Shown: positions 25,300-34,383, counted from the first letter of the stretch. The stretch is DNA of 64,000 nt from Parapontixanthobacter aurantiacus (GCF_009827635.1 NZ_WTYW01000002.1:124001-188000), one strand, 5' to 3'. Program-made: numbers and translations. Notes: generated by a model from the sequence alone, not told the origin.

Positions 25300-26883
25300 T
25301 CAGCGCGCCTTGATGAAATCGGCGCAGCGTTCGCCGATCATGATGCTCGGCGCATTCGTATTGCCGCTCACGACCTGCGGCATGATGCTCGCATCGGCGA
25401 TCCACAGGCCTTCGACACCGCGCACCTTCAATTGCGGATCGACCACGCTGTCCTCGTCCGCGCCCATGCGGCACGATCCGACCGGGTGATAGACCGTGTC
25501 GGCGCGCGAGCGAATGAGATCGTCGAGCGCCGCATCGTCATCGAGGTCGACAGGATAGCGATCGGTCGGGCCGTAAGCGGACAGAGCCGGCGCTTGGACG
25601 ATCCGGTGCGACAGACGCACACCTGCCCGCAACACCGCCATGTCGCGCTCGTCATCGAGGAAATTGGGATCGATGCGCGGTGCATCGATCGCCTCGCCAC
25701 TGTTGAGCGTCACGGTGCCGCGGCTTTCCGGGCGCAGGACGCAGGCATGAAGCGAGAAGCCGTGTCCCTTCACCTTTTCCCGTCCGTGATCTTCCAGCAT
25801 GGCAGGAACCCAGTGCCATTGGACATCCGGTGCGGGCGCGTCGTCCATCACTTTCCAGAAACCGCCAGCCTCCGCATAGGGCGTCGTCATCATGCCGGTG
25901 CGCTTGCGCCGGTGTTCGATCACGGCCTTGAGCGAGCGCAGCGTACCTTCCCTGCTGTCGCCGAAGGGCACGTTGGACTGCGTTTCCCAACTCGACACGT
26001 AGTCGATGTGATCGTGCAGGTTCTGACCGACTTCCTTGCGATCGAGCCGGACCTCGATGCCGTGTGCGCGCAGATGCTCGGCGGGGCCGATCCCCGACAG
26101 CATCAGGATTTGCGGAGAGTTGAAGGCACCCGCGGCCAGGATGACGCCGTGCCGTGCGACGATGGTCTTGCGCTTGCGGCCTTCGCGCACGGCGACGCCC
26201 GTCGCGCGCCCGTTTTCAAGGATGATGCGTTCGACCAGCGTCTTGGTCTTGATGTGGAAATTGTCCGCCCCGCGCATCGGCTCGACATAGGCACGCGCGG
26301 CGGACCAGCGCTCGCCATTGTGCTGCGTCACCTGATAAAAGCCGAAGCCGGCCTGCTCCTCGGCATTGAAATCATCGCGCACGGGAAGCTGAAGCTGCGA
26401 GGCGCTTTCGACGAAGGCGCGCGAGGCCTCGTTCACATGATGCTGATCGGACACGAACAGGGGCCCGTTCGCGCCGTGATATTCGCTGGCACCGCGCTCA
26501 TTGCCTTCGGATTTTTTGAAATAGGGAAGCACGTCGTGATAGGACCAGCCGGTACAGCCCATCGCCGCCCAATTGTCGTAATCCCACCGGTTGCCGCGAA
26601 TGTAGATCATTGCATTGATTGCGGAGGAGCCGCCGAGGCCCCGGCCGCGCGGTTGATAGCCGGTCCTGCCGTTCAGCCCCTTTTGCGGGACTGTCTCGTA
26701 GCGATAGTTCGATGCGCCGGTGATGAAGGGCATAAGGCCCGGCGTCTTGACGAAGAGATTGTCGTTGCGCCCGCCGGCCTCGAGGACGCAGACCGTTCGC
26801 TTTCCGTCCTCGGCAAGTCGCCCGGCGACGGCGCTGCCACCGCTTCCGCCGCCAATCACGATATAGTCGAACTGCTCGCTCAT
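25300..26883 (-). CDS. GMC-family FAD-dependent oxidoreductase (choline/alcohol dehydrogenase type)
   Basis: The start at 26883 is chosen because GGGAGAGACAG precedes that ATG; upstream in-frame codons add an unlikely leader. The 527 residues open with the FAD Rossmann motif YIVIGGGSGGSAVAGRLAE and the family signature RGRGLGGSSAINAMIYIRG (about 80-98), and end with the active-site His in VYHPVGSCRMG and the Asn-bearing VVSGNTNAPSIM. The enzyme oxidises an alcohol group with FAD. BetA and AlkJ belong here, but no betaine or alkane genes are nearby. It is downstream of a sterol desaturase-like gene on the same strand, which may hint at a lipid or hydroxylated substrate. Confidence 0.92.
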   Translation of the reverse strand: MSEQFDYIVIGGGSGGSAVAGRLAEDGKRTVCVLEAGGRNDNLFVKTPGLMPFITGASNYRYETVPQKGLNGRTGYQPRGRGLGGSSAINAMIYIRGNRWDYDNWAAMGCTGWSYHDVLPYFKKSEGNERGASEYHGANGPLFVSDQHHVNEASRAFVESASQLQLPVRDDFNAEEQAGFGFYQVTQHNGERWSAARAYVEPMRGADNFHIKTKTLVERIILENGRATGVAVREGRKRKTIVARHGVILAAGAFNSPQILMLSGIGPAEHLRAHGIEVRLDRKEVGQNLHDHIDYVSSWETQSNVPFGDSREGTLRSLKAVIEHRRKRTGMMTTPYAEAGGFWKVMDDAPAPDVQWHWVPAMLEDHGREKVKGHGFSLHACVLRPESRGTVTLNSGEAIDAPRIDPNFLDDERDMAVLRAGVRLSHRIVQAPALSAYGPTDRYPVDLDDDAALDDLIRSRADTVYHPVGSCRMGADEDSVVDPQLKVRGVEGLWIADASIMPQVVSGNTNAPSIMIGERCADFIKAR

Positions 26884-26914
26884 CTGTCTCTCCCGGATGC
26901 CTTTTTCGGTCACC

Positions 26915-27871
26915 CTATGCGCGTTCGGTCCTTCCCGCAATTAAGTTGTCCGATGAAACGGTTTCCGGCTTTTCTGTTTCCTTGCGACGCTCTTCCCATG
27001 CGGCGCGGATCGTCGCACTCGTCGACCGGCTTCCGTCATGGCTCCAGCCGGGCTCCCGGAACATATAGGAGAGTTTATGCCGCCACGGCGCGCGCCGCAC
27101 GTCGCGCGCGATGCCGATCCATTCGTGGAAGACGGACCAGAGGAGATTGAAGGTGCCGAGTTGCGTGACGATGCCATAGCGGATGCGTTCGTCGTCGCGC
27201 TCCGCTTCGAACGTGCCGAACAGCTTGTCCCAAACGATGAAAACGCCGGCATAGTTGCGGTCGAGATAGCGCGGATTGGTCGCGTGATGGACGCGGTGAT
27301 GGCTCGGCGTATTCATGACCGCCTCGAACCAGCGCGGCATCCGGCGCACCGCTTCGGTGTGGATCCAGAACTGGTAGATGAGGTTGAGCCCGCCGACGAA
27401 GAGAATCATCAGAGGGTGAAAACCGAGTAGGACGAGGGGGAGGCGGAACGCGAAACTGATTGCGAAGAAGCCCGTCCAGGTCTGACGAAGCGCGGTCGAC
27501 AGGTTGTAGTGCTGGCTCGAATGATGGTTGACGTGGGACGCCCAGAACCAGCGCACCCTGTGGGCCGTCCGGTGAAACCAATAATAAGCGAGGTCGTCGA
27601 GGACGAAACACGCTACCCAGATCCACCAATATTGCGGAAGAGCGAAGGGAATATCGAACAACCGGTACTCCCATGCCGCAAGAAACAGGGCGAGAATCGC
27701 GCCGCCGAAGACGAGGCCGGCCACCGTGCTGCCGAGACCCAGCGCAAGGCTTGTAAAGGTATCGCGGGGTTCGTAGGCGTGGCGGTTGCGCCGATAGGCC
27801 CACATCATTTCTGCTACGATCAGCAGGACGAACACCGGAATGGCGTATTGGACGGGCGAGAAGTCGGGCAT
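26915..27871 (-). CDS. Sterol desaturase/fatty acid hydroxylase-family membrane protein
   Basis: The 318-residue protein has several membrane helices (about 8-25, 50-75, 85-105, 150-175) and the diiron histidine clusters of the family: HRTAHRVRWFWASHVNHHSSQH (three boxes close together) and HHRVHHATNPRYLDRNY further on. Such enzymes hydroxylate or desaturate lipids such as fatty acids, sterols or carotenoids. It lies between the small membrane protein gene (10-base gap) and the GMC oxidoreductase on the same strand. A hydroxylase followed by an alcohol oxidase suggests a short oxidation pathway, an inference only. Confidence 0.92.
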   Translation of the reverse strand: MPDFSPVQYAIPVFVLLIVAEMMWAYRRNRHAYEPRDTFTSLALGLGSTVAGLVFGGAILALFLAAWEYRLFDIPFALPQYWWIWVACFVLDDLAYYWFHRTAHRVRWFWASHVNHHSSQHYNLSTALRQTWTGFFAISFAFRLPLVLLGFHPLMILFVGGLNLIYQFWIHTEAVRRMPRWFEAVMNTPSHHRVHHATNPRYLDRNYAGVFIVWDKLFGTFEAERDDERIRYGIVTQLGTFNLLWSVFHEWIGIARDVRRAPWRHKLSYMFREPGWSHDGSRSTSATIRAAWEERRKETEKPETVSSDNLIAGRTERA

Positions 27872-27881
27872 GACGCCTGCC

Positions 27882-28274
27882 TTATAGCTGCTCGATCCGC
27901 TGCGCCCAAGCGTCCGCCGCCGCGCCGATGTCGAGGGTGGTCGCTCCGAACCGCCTATCTGAAACTGAGACGGTCAGGTGACCGCCTTCGCAACGGGCAT
28001 TTGCCGCTTTGTCGAGCACCCGGGCGGCGTGGTGCGTCCCGTGCTTTCGCAGGAGCATGATCCGGCCATCGTCGTCTTCGAGCAAGGCTGCCATTCCGCC
28101 ACGGTCGAGCACGACATTCTTTGCCTGGAAACCACCGATGGCTTCCTCAGCAAGCCGGCGCGCCTCCTCTTCGCTTTCTAATCGATCCTCGCCGCCCAAA
28201 CGCAGATAACGGGCGAAAGCGAACAGTGCGAGGATCGCAGCAAGCGAAAGTCCGACCTGTATCGCTTGCTGCAT
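27882..28274 (-). CDS. Small membrane-anchored protein of unknown function
   Basis: The 130-residue product begins with one membrane helix (VGLSLAAILALFAFARYL, about 7-24). The rest is a soluble domain of about 100 residues with an acidic helix rich in Glu and Arg (ESEEEARRLAEEAI), a segment GGMAALLEDDDGRIMLLRKHGTHHAAR, and a C-terminus that reads as a beta strand/helix. No catalytic motif is recognised. It lies 13 bases after the sulfurtransferase-like gene and 10 bases before the desaturase-like gene, so it belongs to that operon. Confidence 0.7.
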   Translation of the reverse strand: MQQAIQVGLSLAAILALFAFARYLRLGGEDRLESEEEARRLAEEAIGGFQAKNVVLDRGGMAALLEDDDGRIMLLRKHGTHHAARVLDKAANARCEGGHLTVSVSDRRFGATTLDIGAAADAWAQRIEQL

Positions 28275-28287
28275 GGTCGGGTGCTCG

Positions 28288-28728
28288 TCAGCGGCTCGCG
28301 CGTTCGTGCAAGGCTTCGAGGGTGCTGCGGATCGGTCCGACGTCGTAGCCAGCCTGACGGGCAGCGGCGGCTATTTCCTCGACATCGCGCCCGTTCGCCG
28401 CCTCTGCCAGAGCCCAAAGGAGAGTCGAACGCGTACCGGATCGACAATAGGCGAGGACGGTTCCGTCCGCCTGATCGAGCGCGACTCGCATGGCGTCGAT
28501 ATCGTTCGCCGAGAAGCCTGCATGTCCGATCGGAATGGCAACGTAGTTGAGGCCGAGCTCGCTCGCTTTTGCTGCAATCTCGTCGCCCGGCACCTGATCC
28601 GGCGATTCGCCGTCCGGACGATTATTGACGATGAGGGTGACGCCGCGATCGCGTGCTTCGGCCAGATCGTCCGGTTCGATCTGCGGACTGACGAGTACGT
28701 CGTCCGTCAGTCTCCTGAAAGAAGTCAT
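28288..28728 (-). CDS. TIGR01244-family (DUF442) sulfurtransferase/phosphatase-like protein
   Basis: The 146-residue protein starts at the ATG at 28728, where AGAGGAA lies eight bases upstream. It has the DUF442 pattern: FRRLTDDVLVSPQIEPDDLA at the start, VNNRPDGE in the middle, and an active-site loop LAYCRSGTRSTLLWA (Cys-x5-Arg, as in cysteine phosphatases). This domain is found alone or attached to the beta-lactamase-like sulfur dioxygenase Blh. Either phosphatase or sulfur transfer chemistry at the Cys is possible. It is the first gene of the minus-strand run ending at the GMC oxidoreductase. Confidence 0.85.
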   Translation of the reverse strand: MTSFRRLTDDVLVSPQIEPDDLAEARDRGVTLIVNNRPDGESPDQVPGDEIAAKASELGLNYVAIPIGHAGFSANDIDAMRVALDQADGTVLAYCRSGTRSTLLWALAEAANGRDVEEIAAAARQAGYDVGPIRSTLEALHERASR

Positions 28729-29047
28729 TCGTCGCGTTCCTCTTTGCGCTTTAATGTCAGCCATTTCGCCGAAAGCGGCGTAGCTAGGTTTTCCGCGACC
28801 CGTATGCGCATTCTCCGCTCGTATCGCAATATACGCGACGTCGTCTGTTCTGTCCGCTCTTGTCCGTCCCACGACCATGGAAAGGAATATTTGTTAAAAT
28901 ATTCGCGCTAGGCTTCGTTCTGGGTTATAGATATGCGTAAGTCGGCGACATGTGGAATTTTCCGAGGTCGCCGTATGCTGACAGGTTGGCCGCTGGCCTG
29001 TTCGCATGACGTTGTTACGAGCGGCGCGACAAGGTACGAATTTTATT
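28729..29047. promoter_or_regulatory. Divergent regulatory region with AT-rich inverted repeat and leader hairpin
   Basis: This 319-base gap lies between the DUF442 gene (minus) and the cold-shock gene (plus). It contains a perfect 8-base inverted repeat GAATATTT-gtta-AAATATTC at 28885-28904, the most AT-rich spot of the neighbourhood, and a second hairpin, CGGCGAC pairing with GTCGCCG, at 28943-28973. The first looks like an operator. The second would be in the 5' untranslated leader of the cold-shock gene, where temperature-sensitive structures are common in csp genes. No -35/-10 pair is convincing. Confidence 0.45.
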
Positions 29048-29830
29048 ATGGGTTACGACAAAGGACGTCGTCGGGGTCGGGACAAGCGCGACAATATCGG
29101 TGAAGAGGGTTTCGATCCCTTCGGTGGAGGCCAAGGCTTTTCCCCGCCGCGCGATTACGGAAACGACCGGGGCGGCGATCGCTTCGGCGGTGGCGATCGT
29201 TTCGGCGGTGGCGATCGTTTCGGCGGCGGTGATCGCGGCGGCGGCGGTGGCTTCCGCGGCGGCGGTGGTGGCGGTGGTTTCCGCGGCGGCGGCGGCGGTG
29301 GCGGCGGTAATCGCATGCCTGCACAGGTCGTCGGAACCGGCAAGGGAACCGTCAAGTTCTTCAACGCCCAGAAGGGTTTTGGCTTCATCCAGCAAGATGG
29401 TGGTGGCGAGGACGTCTTCGTCCATATCTCCGCTGTCGAGCGTGCTGGCCTCGAAGGGCTTGCTGAAGGCCAGGAACTCGAGTTCAATCTCGTCGATCGT
29501 GGCGGCAAGACGTCCGCGCAGGATCTTCAGATCGTCGGCGACGTCATCGAGGCTCCGGCCCGTGGCGGCGGCGCTGGTGGCGGCGGTGGTGCGCCGCAAC
29601 GCGAGCTGACCGGCGAACGCGCGACGGGTACCGTGAAGTTCTTCAATTCGATGAAGGGTTTCGGCTTCCTCGTCCGCGACGACGGGCAGCCCGATGCTTT
29701 CGTGCATATCAGCGCGGTGGAACGTTCCGGCCTTTCCGGTCTGAACGAAGGCGAACGTTACGAGTTCGACATCGAAGCCGATCGTCGCGGCAAGCATTCG
29801 GCCGTCAATCTGGTGCCAGCGCAAAGCTGA
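29048..29830 (+). CDS. Double cold-shock domain protein with Gly-rich N-terminus
   Basis: The 260-residue protein has two cold-shock domains, the first at about 96-163 ([20 protein letters not shown] and VFVHISAV) and the second near 194-259 ([19 protein letters not shown] and AFVHISAV), both with intact RNP1 and RNP2 motifs. They bind single-stranded RNA. Before them are about 90 residues that start [16 protein letters not shown] and continue as Gly/Arg/Phe-rich RGG-like sequence with three GDRFGG repeats. An in-frame ATG at 29006 would add 14 residues; 29048 is preferred because the MGYDKG start is natural, though its AAGG is 13 bases away. It likely chaperones RNA during cold or stationary phase. 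Confidence 0.9.
   Translation: MGYDKGRRRGRDKRDNIGEEGFDPFGGGQGFSPPRDYGNDRGGDRFGGGDRFGGGDRFGGGDRGGGGGFRGGGGGGGFRGGGGGGGGNRMPAQVVGTGKGTVKFFNAQKGFGFIQQDGGGEDVFVHISAVERAGLEGLAEGQELEFNLVDRGGKTSAQDLQIVGDVIEAPARGGGAGGGGGAPQRELTGERATGTVKFFNSMKGFGFLVRDDGQPDAFVHISAVERSGLSGLNEGERYEFDIEADRRGKHSAVNLVPAQS
29174..29227 (+). repeat. Three tandem 18-bp repeats in the cold-shock gene
   Basis: The unit GGCGATCGYTTCGGCGGY occurs three times head to tail with one or two base differences and encodes GDRFGG each time. A longer Gly-codon run follows to about 29310. Such tandem units are prone to copy-number change without a frameshift. Confidence 0.9.
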
Positions 29831-29896
29831 ACCGTTAGGCAACGGCAGGCCCTCGAGCCTTCCATTGCCTTGAAGACCGAAATTCAATAAGACACG

Positions 29897-29926
29897 CAAA
29901 TGGCGGCCTTGACGGGTCGCCATTTG
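29897..29926 (+). terminator. Probable terminator hairpin after the cold-shock gene
   Basis: CAAATGGCG pairs perfectly with CGCCATTTG (nine pairs, twelve-base loop), 66 bases after the stop. The T run after it is short (TTTGTCGTTT), so termination may be partial or the hairpin may only stabilise the 3' end. Confidence 0.6.
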
Positions 29927-30003
29927 TCGTTTCAGCAACCTGCCATGCAGCCTTTCGCGATTGGTCCGTCAGCGTAGGCGCACTACAATTTCGAGGAAGC
30001 ATT

Positions 30004-31197
30004 ATGTCGATCACGCCGCTCATGCCCGTCTATCCGCGGTGCGACGTGCGCCCGGTACGAGGCGACAACTGCCATCTGATCGACGAGAACGGCACGCGCT
30101 ATCTGGATTTCGCCAGCGGCATCGCGGTGAACCTGCTCGGTCACTCGCACCCCGCTCTCATCGGCGCGATCCAGCGGCAGGCGGAAACGCTGATGCACGT
30201 CTCGAACCTTTACGGTAGTCCGCAGGGCGAAGCGCTGGCGCAAAAGCTGGTCGACAACACGTTCGCCGACACGGTCTTCTTCTCCAATTCCGGTGCGGAA
30301 GCCGTCGAGACCGCTATCAAGACAGCGCGCGCCTATCACCAGAACCACGAAGACGGCGACAAGAACCGTCACGACATCATAACGTTCACGAATGCCTTTC
30401 ACGGGCGCACGATGGCGACAATCAGTGCGTCTAATCAGGCGAAGATGCACCAGGGTTTTCTGCCCCTGCTCGAAGGCTTCCAGTATTGTGAATTCGACGA
30501 TCTGGAGGCGGCGGAAAAGCTGATCGGACCGACGACCGCAGGGTTCCTCGTCGAGCCGATCCAGGGCGAAGGAGGTATCCGCCCTGCAAGCCAGGAGTTC
30601 ATGAGCGGGCTTCGCGCGCTTGCCGACCAGCATGGGTTGATGCTGATCCTCGACGAAGTTCAGTGCGGGGTAGCCCGAACGGGCAAGCTCTATGCGCACG
30701 AACTATACGGGATCGAACCGGACATCATGGCCTCGGCCAAGGGTATCGGCGGCGGATTCCCGCTCGGAGCATGCCTCGCAACCGAAAAGGCCGCGCGGGG
30801 TATGACGTTCGGCACCCATGGCTCGACCTATGGCGGCAATCCGCTCGCAATGGCGGCGGGAATGGCGGTGATGGAAACGGTCGCGAATGACGAGTTTCTC
30901 GCATCCGTCCGGGAGAAGGGCGAGCGGATCAGATCGCGGCTCGAACAGTTCATCGGCAATTACCCCGACCTGTTCGACTTCGTGCGAGGGTCCGGATTGA
31001 TGCTCGGCCTGCGGATGAAGGTCGAAAGCCGTCCGTTCTTCGTGCATCTGCGTGACAACCACCAATTGCTGACCGTGGCCGCAGGGGATCAGACAATTCG
31101 CATTCTGCCGCCGCTCGTCATTGGCGATGCCGAAATCGACGAATTCTTCGACAAGCTTTCAGCCGGTGCTGCAAGCTACGACATTCCGGAGAACTGA
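30004..31197 (+). CDS. argD: Acetylornithine aminotransferase (class III aminotransferase)
   Basis: The 397-residue PLP enzyme transfers the amino group from acetylornithine to 2-oxoglutarate in arginine synthesis. Class III motifs are visible: FSNSGAEAVETAIKTARAYH (about 95-114), the diphosphate-binding stretch, LILDEVQCGVARTGKLYAHE (about 215-235) and ASAKGIGGGFPLGACLA with the PLP lysine. The gene is followed three bases later by argF, so arginine synthesis is the natural role; succinyldiaminopimelate aminotransferase activity may be shared. AGGAAGC lies before the ATG. Confidence 0.94.
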   Translation: MSITPLMPVYPRCDVRPVRGDNCHLIDENGTRYLDFASGIAVNLLGHSHPALIGAIQRQAETLMHVSNLYGSPQGEALAQKLVDNTFADTVFFSNSGAEAVETAIKTARAYHQNHEDGDKNRHDIITFTNAFHGRTMATISASNQAKMHQGFLPLLEGFQYCEFDDLEAAEKLIGPTTAGFLVEPIQGEGGIRPASQEFMSGLRALADQHGLMLILDEVQCGVARTGKLYAHELYGIEPDIMASAKGIGGGFPLGACLATEKAARGMTFGTHGSTYGGNPLAMAAGMAVMETVANDEFLASVREKGERIRSRLEQFIGNYPDLFDFVRGSGLMLGLRMKVESRPFFVHLRDNHQLLTVAAGDQTIRILPPLVIGDAEIDEFFDKLSAGAASYDIPEN

Positions 31198-31200
31198 GCG

Positions 31201-32139
31201 GTGAAGGCGCGCCATTTTCTCGACCTGTCGGACGCAGGGGGCAACGCAATTGCGGCAATGCTCGCCGACGCGCTGGATCGAAAAGCGGCGCGTACCGGGC
31301 GACCGAGGGGGGCCTCCGATGATGATGTGCCGCTTGCCGGGCATGTTCTCGGGGCAATCTTTGAGAAGAGTTCGACCCGTACCCGCGTCAGCTTCGACAT
31401 TGCCATGCGCCAGCTCGGCGGCTCGGCCATGGTCATGGATGGCGGCACGATGCAGCTCGGGCGGGGGGAGAGCATCGCCGATACCGCGCGTGTCCTGTCT
31501 CGCATGGTAGATGCGATCATGATCCGGACCGACGCCCATGACAAGGCTGTCGGACTTGCGGAACACTCGTCGATTCCGGTCGTGAACGGCCTGACGGATC
31601 GGTCGCATCCGTGCCAGATCGTAGCCGATCTGCTCACGATCATCGAAGAGGGGAAGGCCTTACCCGGTCTCGAAGTTGCCTGGTTCGGAGACGGCAACAA
31701 CGTCCTTCATTCCATCATCGAGGCAGCGGGGTTGATGAAGTTCAACGTTCGCGTCGCTGTGCCCGAGGGTTACGAGCCGGAAGAAGGGTTCGTTTCCGCG
31801 GCGCGGACAAGTGGCGCCCAGATAACGATAACGCAGGATGTTGCGGAAGCATCGCGCGGAGCAGACGTCATTGTGACCGACACCTGGATCTCGATGGGCC
31901 AGTCGGACGCGGATGAAAAGCGCAAGGCCATGGAGCCCTTTCGGGTGGATGACCGGATCATGGGCGAGGCGAAGGACGATGCGATCTTCCTTCATTGCCT
32001 GCCGGCTCATGTCGGAGATGAAGTTAGCGACAGCGTGTTCGAAGGTCCCCGATCACGGGTGTTCCAACAGGCGGAAAATCGCATCCACGCGCAGAAGTCG
32101 ATTCTGCTCTGGTGCTTCGGGCTAATTGACGCAACCTAG
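31201..32139 (+). CDS. argF: Ornithine carbamoyltransferase
   Basis: The 312-residue enzyme makes citrulline from ornithine and carbamoyl phosphate. The carbamoyl-phosphate motif SSTRTRVSF (about 60-68), [18 protein letters not shown], the HPCQ-bearing [11 protein letters not shown] and the ornithine-binding HCLPAH near 267 are all present. Translation starts with GTG at 31201, three bases after the argD stop, so the two genes are translationally coupled. It is followed by hslO 30 bases later, an order seen in other alphaproteobacteria. Confidence 0.96.
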   Translation: MKARHFLDLSDAGGNAIAAMLADALDRKAARTGRPRGASDDDVPLAGHVLGAIFEKSSTRTRVSFDIAMRQLGGSAMVMDGGTMQLGRGESIADTARVLSRMVDAIMIRTDAHDKAVGLAEHSSIPVVNGLTDRSHPCQIVADLLTIIEEGKALPGLEVAWFGDGNNVLHSIIEAAGLMKFNVRVAVPEGYEPEEGFVSAARTSGAQITITQDVAEASRGADVIVTDTWISMGQSDADEKRKAMEPFRVDDRIMGEAKDDAIFLHCLPAHVGDEVSDSVFEGPRSRVFQQAENRIHAQKSILLWCFGLIDAT

Positions 32140-32169
32140 GCGACAGGGCGGACGTGCCGCCATCTTACA

Positions 32170-33120
32170 ATGCCGTCGCTCGTTCCCATATCGCGAGCGA
32201 TGAAGAAAGAACCGGAAACCTTCTCCGACAAGCTCCTCGGCTTTTCGGTGCCGTCTCGTGATGCCCGCGGGCGTCTCGTTCGCCTGGACCGCGTAGTGAA
32301 CGAAATCCTGAGCGCACATGATTATCCGCCATCTGTCGCGCATCTTCTCGCCGAGGCATTGGTGCTCGTCTCGCTCATGGGGGCCTTGCTGAAAGGCGAA
32401 GGTTCGCAACTGACGATGCAGGCGCAAACCAAGAGCGGCCCAATCAGCCTGCTCGTGTGCGATTACAAGGACGGCGCGATCCGCGGATATGTCGATTTCG
32501 ATAGGGAAGCGGTGGCCAAACTAGGCTCCAGTCCGGCACTCGGCGCATTGTTCGGGGAAGGGTTTCTGGCGCTGACTTTCGATGTCGCCGAGGAAGTCCG
32601 GCAACAGGGCATCGGAACCGACGGCAGCAATCGCTATCAAGGGATTGTGCCCCTCGAAGGCGACAGCCTGACCGATGCTTGTCAGGCTTACTTCGCGCAG
32701 TCGGAGCAAGTCCCGACGCTGATGCGCGTCGCGATTTCAGGCGGCGGCACGGGGTACCGCGCCGCAGGGTTGCTGGTGCAGCATCTGCCCGACGGCGAAG
32801 TCGGGCGGGAACGGCTTCATGTCCGACACGACCATCCGCAATGGGAGCATATCGCGGTGATGGCCGGTTCGACGAGGCATGAAGAATTGCTCGACGGCTC
32901 GCTGTCGCTGGAGGCGATTGTGTGGCGCCTGTTCCATGAAGAGGAAGAGGTTCGCGTCCTGCCCGGCGCTCAAGTCCTTCAAGGCTGCAGGTGCTCGATA
33001 GAACATTACGAGCGCATTCTATCGAAGTTTTCCGAAACGGATCGACAGGAAATGCGGGACGAAAATGGCAACATACTCGTCGATTGCGCATTCTGTTCGA
33101 AACAGTTTGCTATCGCCTGA
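32170..33120 (+). CDS. hslO: Redox-regulated chaperone Hsp33
   Basis: Hsp33 is an ATP-independent holdase that is switched on when its zinc centre is oxidised. The 316-residue sequence has the N-terminal fold (LGFSVPSRDARGRLVRLDRV), a linker, and the C-terminal zinc site with four Cys as CxC at 273/275 (GCRCSIEHYE) and CxxC at 306/309 (DCAFCSK). The start could be the ATG at 32170 or the ATG at 32200; the latter begins MKKEPETFSDKLLGF and matches relatives better. It follows argD-argF on the same strand. Confidence 0.94.
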   Translation: MPSLVPISRAMKKEPETFSDKLLGFSVPSRDARGRLVRLDRVVNEILSAHDYPPSVAHLLAEALVLVSLMGALLKGEGSQLTMQAQTKSGPISLLVCDYKDGAIRGYVDFDREAVAKLGSSPALGALFGEGFLALTFDVAEEVRQQGIGTDGSNRYQGIVPLEGDSLTDACQAYFAQSEQVPTLMRVAISGGGTGYRAAGLLVQHLPDGEVGRERLHVRHDHPQWEHIAVMAGSTRHEELLDGSLSLEAIVWRLFHEEEEVRVLPGAQVLQGCRCSIEHYERILSKFSETDRQEMRDENGNILVDCAFCSKQFAIA

Positions 33121-33187
33121 CGAGCTAAGACGTCGTTCATCGAATTATTTTACGCTTTCATGCGCATGGTCGTGTAAGGACAAACTT

Positions 33188-33604
33188 ATGAAGAATTCAG
33201 GAAAGCTCTGCGTTCTTGCCGGTGTGGTGGCCATGGGTGGCGGCGCTGTTGCGGCCTTTCCTGCTGTCGCACAATCGGCCAGTAGCCTCGCTGTGCTGGA
33301 TCGGCTCACAACCGGTCAGTGGGAAGTGCGGGAACGCGGTAGCGGAACCAAACGCCAGATTTGCGTTCGGAGCGGATACGAACTCATCCAGCTTCGCCAT
33401 CGCGGGGCTCAATGCTCGCGCCATGTGGTGGAGAACGGCACGAACGAGGTGACGATCCAGTACACCTGCCGTGGAAACGGATATGGACGGACGCATGTTC
33501 GACGCGAAACGGGCGAACTGGTCCAGATCGAAAGTCAGGGAATAGCCGACGGCCAGCCGTTCGAATTCTCGGCGGAAGCACGCCGGACCGGTAGCTGCCG
33601 CTAA
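33188..33604 (+). CDS. Small secreted protein of unknown function
   Basis: The ATG at 33188 has AAGGA seven bases upstream and is followed by a signal peptide (KLCVLAGVVAMGGGAVAAFPAVAQ). The total is 138 residues. The mature part is basic and contains four Cys (QICVRSG, AQCSRHV, YTCRGNG and the terminal SCR), so probably two disulfides. Its layout, with a WEVRERGSGTKRQICV start and a YGRTHVRRETGELVQIESQGI strand, recalls DUF3617-type periplasmic proteins. No function is known. Confidence 0.8.
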   Translation: MKNSGKLCVLAGVVAMGGGAVAAFPAVAQSASSLAVLDRLTTGQWEVRERGSGTKRQICVRSGYELIQLRHRGAQCSRHVVENGTNEVTIQYTCRGNGYGRTHVRRETGELVQIESQGIADGQPFEFSAEARRTGSCR

Positions 33605-33658
33605 TCGACAACCGCTGTATTGCCCATCGCTGCGGGAGCGCTTAGCAGCCCTTTGGTA

Positions 33659-34360
33659 ATGGACAGCGAACAGAACCCTTCGATGCGCAAGCGAGCGGTC
33701 GTCCTTCTTTCGGGCGGGCTCGATTCGATGGTAACGGCGGCGATCGCGAAGGAACGGGGTTTCGAAGTTCTCGCGCTTACGATCAATTACGGGCAGCGGC
33801 ATTCCCGAGAGTTGGATTACGCAAAGGCTTTGGCAGAACGGCTTGCGGTCGAGCGCCATGTCGTCCTGGAGCTTGATCTCCGGCAGTTTGGCGGGTCTTC
33901 CCTTACATCCGACATGCCCGTTTCGAAGGACGGCGTGGGCGAGGCCATCCCGACGACTTACGTACCTGCTCGAAATCTCGTTTTTCTGTCCCTTACGACG
34001 GCGTTTGCCGAAGCAAGCGAAGCGAACGATATCTTCATCGGGGTGAATGCGCTGGATTATTCGGGCTATCCCGATTGCCGCCCTGAGTTCATCGATAGCT
34101 TCGTGGAGACCGCCAGGCTCGCGACAAAAGCGGGCAGTGAGGGAAATCATTTCCATGTCCATGCGCCACTACAAGATAAGAGCAAGGCGGACATCGCGCG
34201 CGAGGCGGATCGATTGGCGCTCGACCCTGCGTGGAGTTGGTCCTGCTACGACCCGACAGCAAGCGGAAAAGCGTGCGGAACATGCGATTCCTGCCGCTTG
34301 CGCCGAAAGGGCTTTTCCGATGCTGGCCTTGTCGATACGACCGAATACGAAGTCGGCTGA
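33659..34360 (+). CDS. queC: 7-cyano-7-deazaguanine synthase
   Basis: QueC converts 7-carboxy-7-deazaguanine and ammonia to preQ0 with ATP, a step towards queuosine in tRNA. The ATP-pyrophosphatase P-loop VVLLSGGLDSMVTA is at about 12-25, followed by ALTINYGQRH and, near the end, the zinc-binding Cys set SWSCYD and KACGTCDSCRLR. The start may be the ATG at 33659 or at 33683; the first is used here (233 residues). The usual partners queD and queE are not adjacent. It stands between the secreted protein gene and the MFS gene. Confidence 0.93.
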   Translation: MDSEQNPSMRKRAVVLLSGGLDSMVTAAIAKERGFEVLALTINYGQRHSRELDYAKALAERLAVERHVVLELDLRQFGGSSLTSDMPVSKDGVGEAIPTTYVPARNLVFLSLTTAFAEASEANDIFIGVNALDYSGYPDCRPEFIDSFVETARLATKAGSEGNHFHVHAPLQDKSKADIAREADRLALDPAWSWSCYDPTASGKACGTCDSCRLRRKGFSDAGLVDTTEYEVG

Positions 34361-34383
34361 ACGACTGCGACGGGGAGGGTACT

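Noticed and set aside
25432-27150. Plus-strand frame of 572 codons opposite the GMC and desaturase genes
   Set aside because: It spans two real minus-strand genes and shows no domain; the minus genes have clear motifs.
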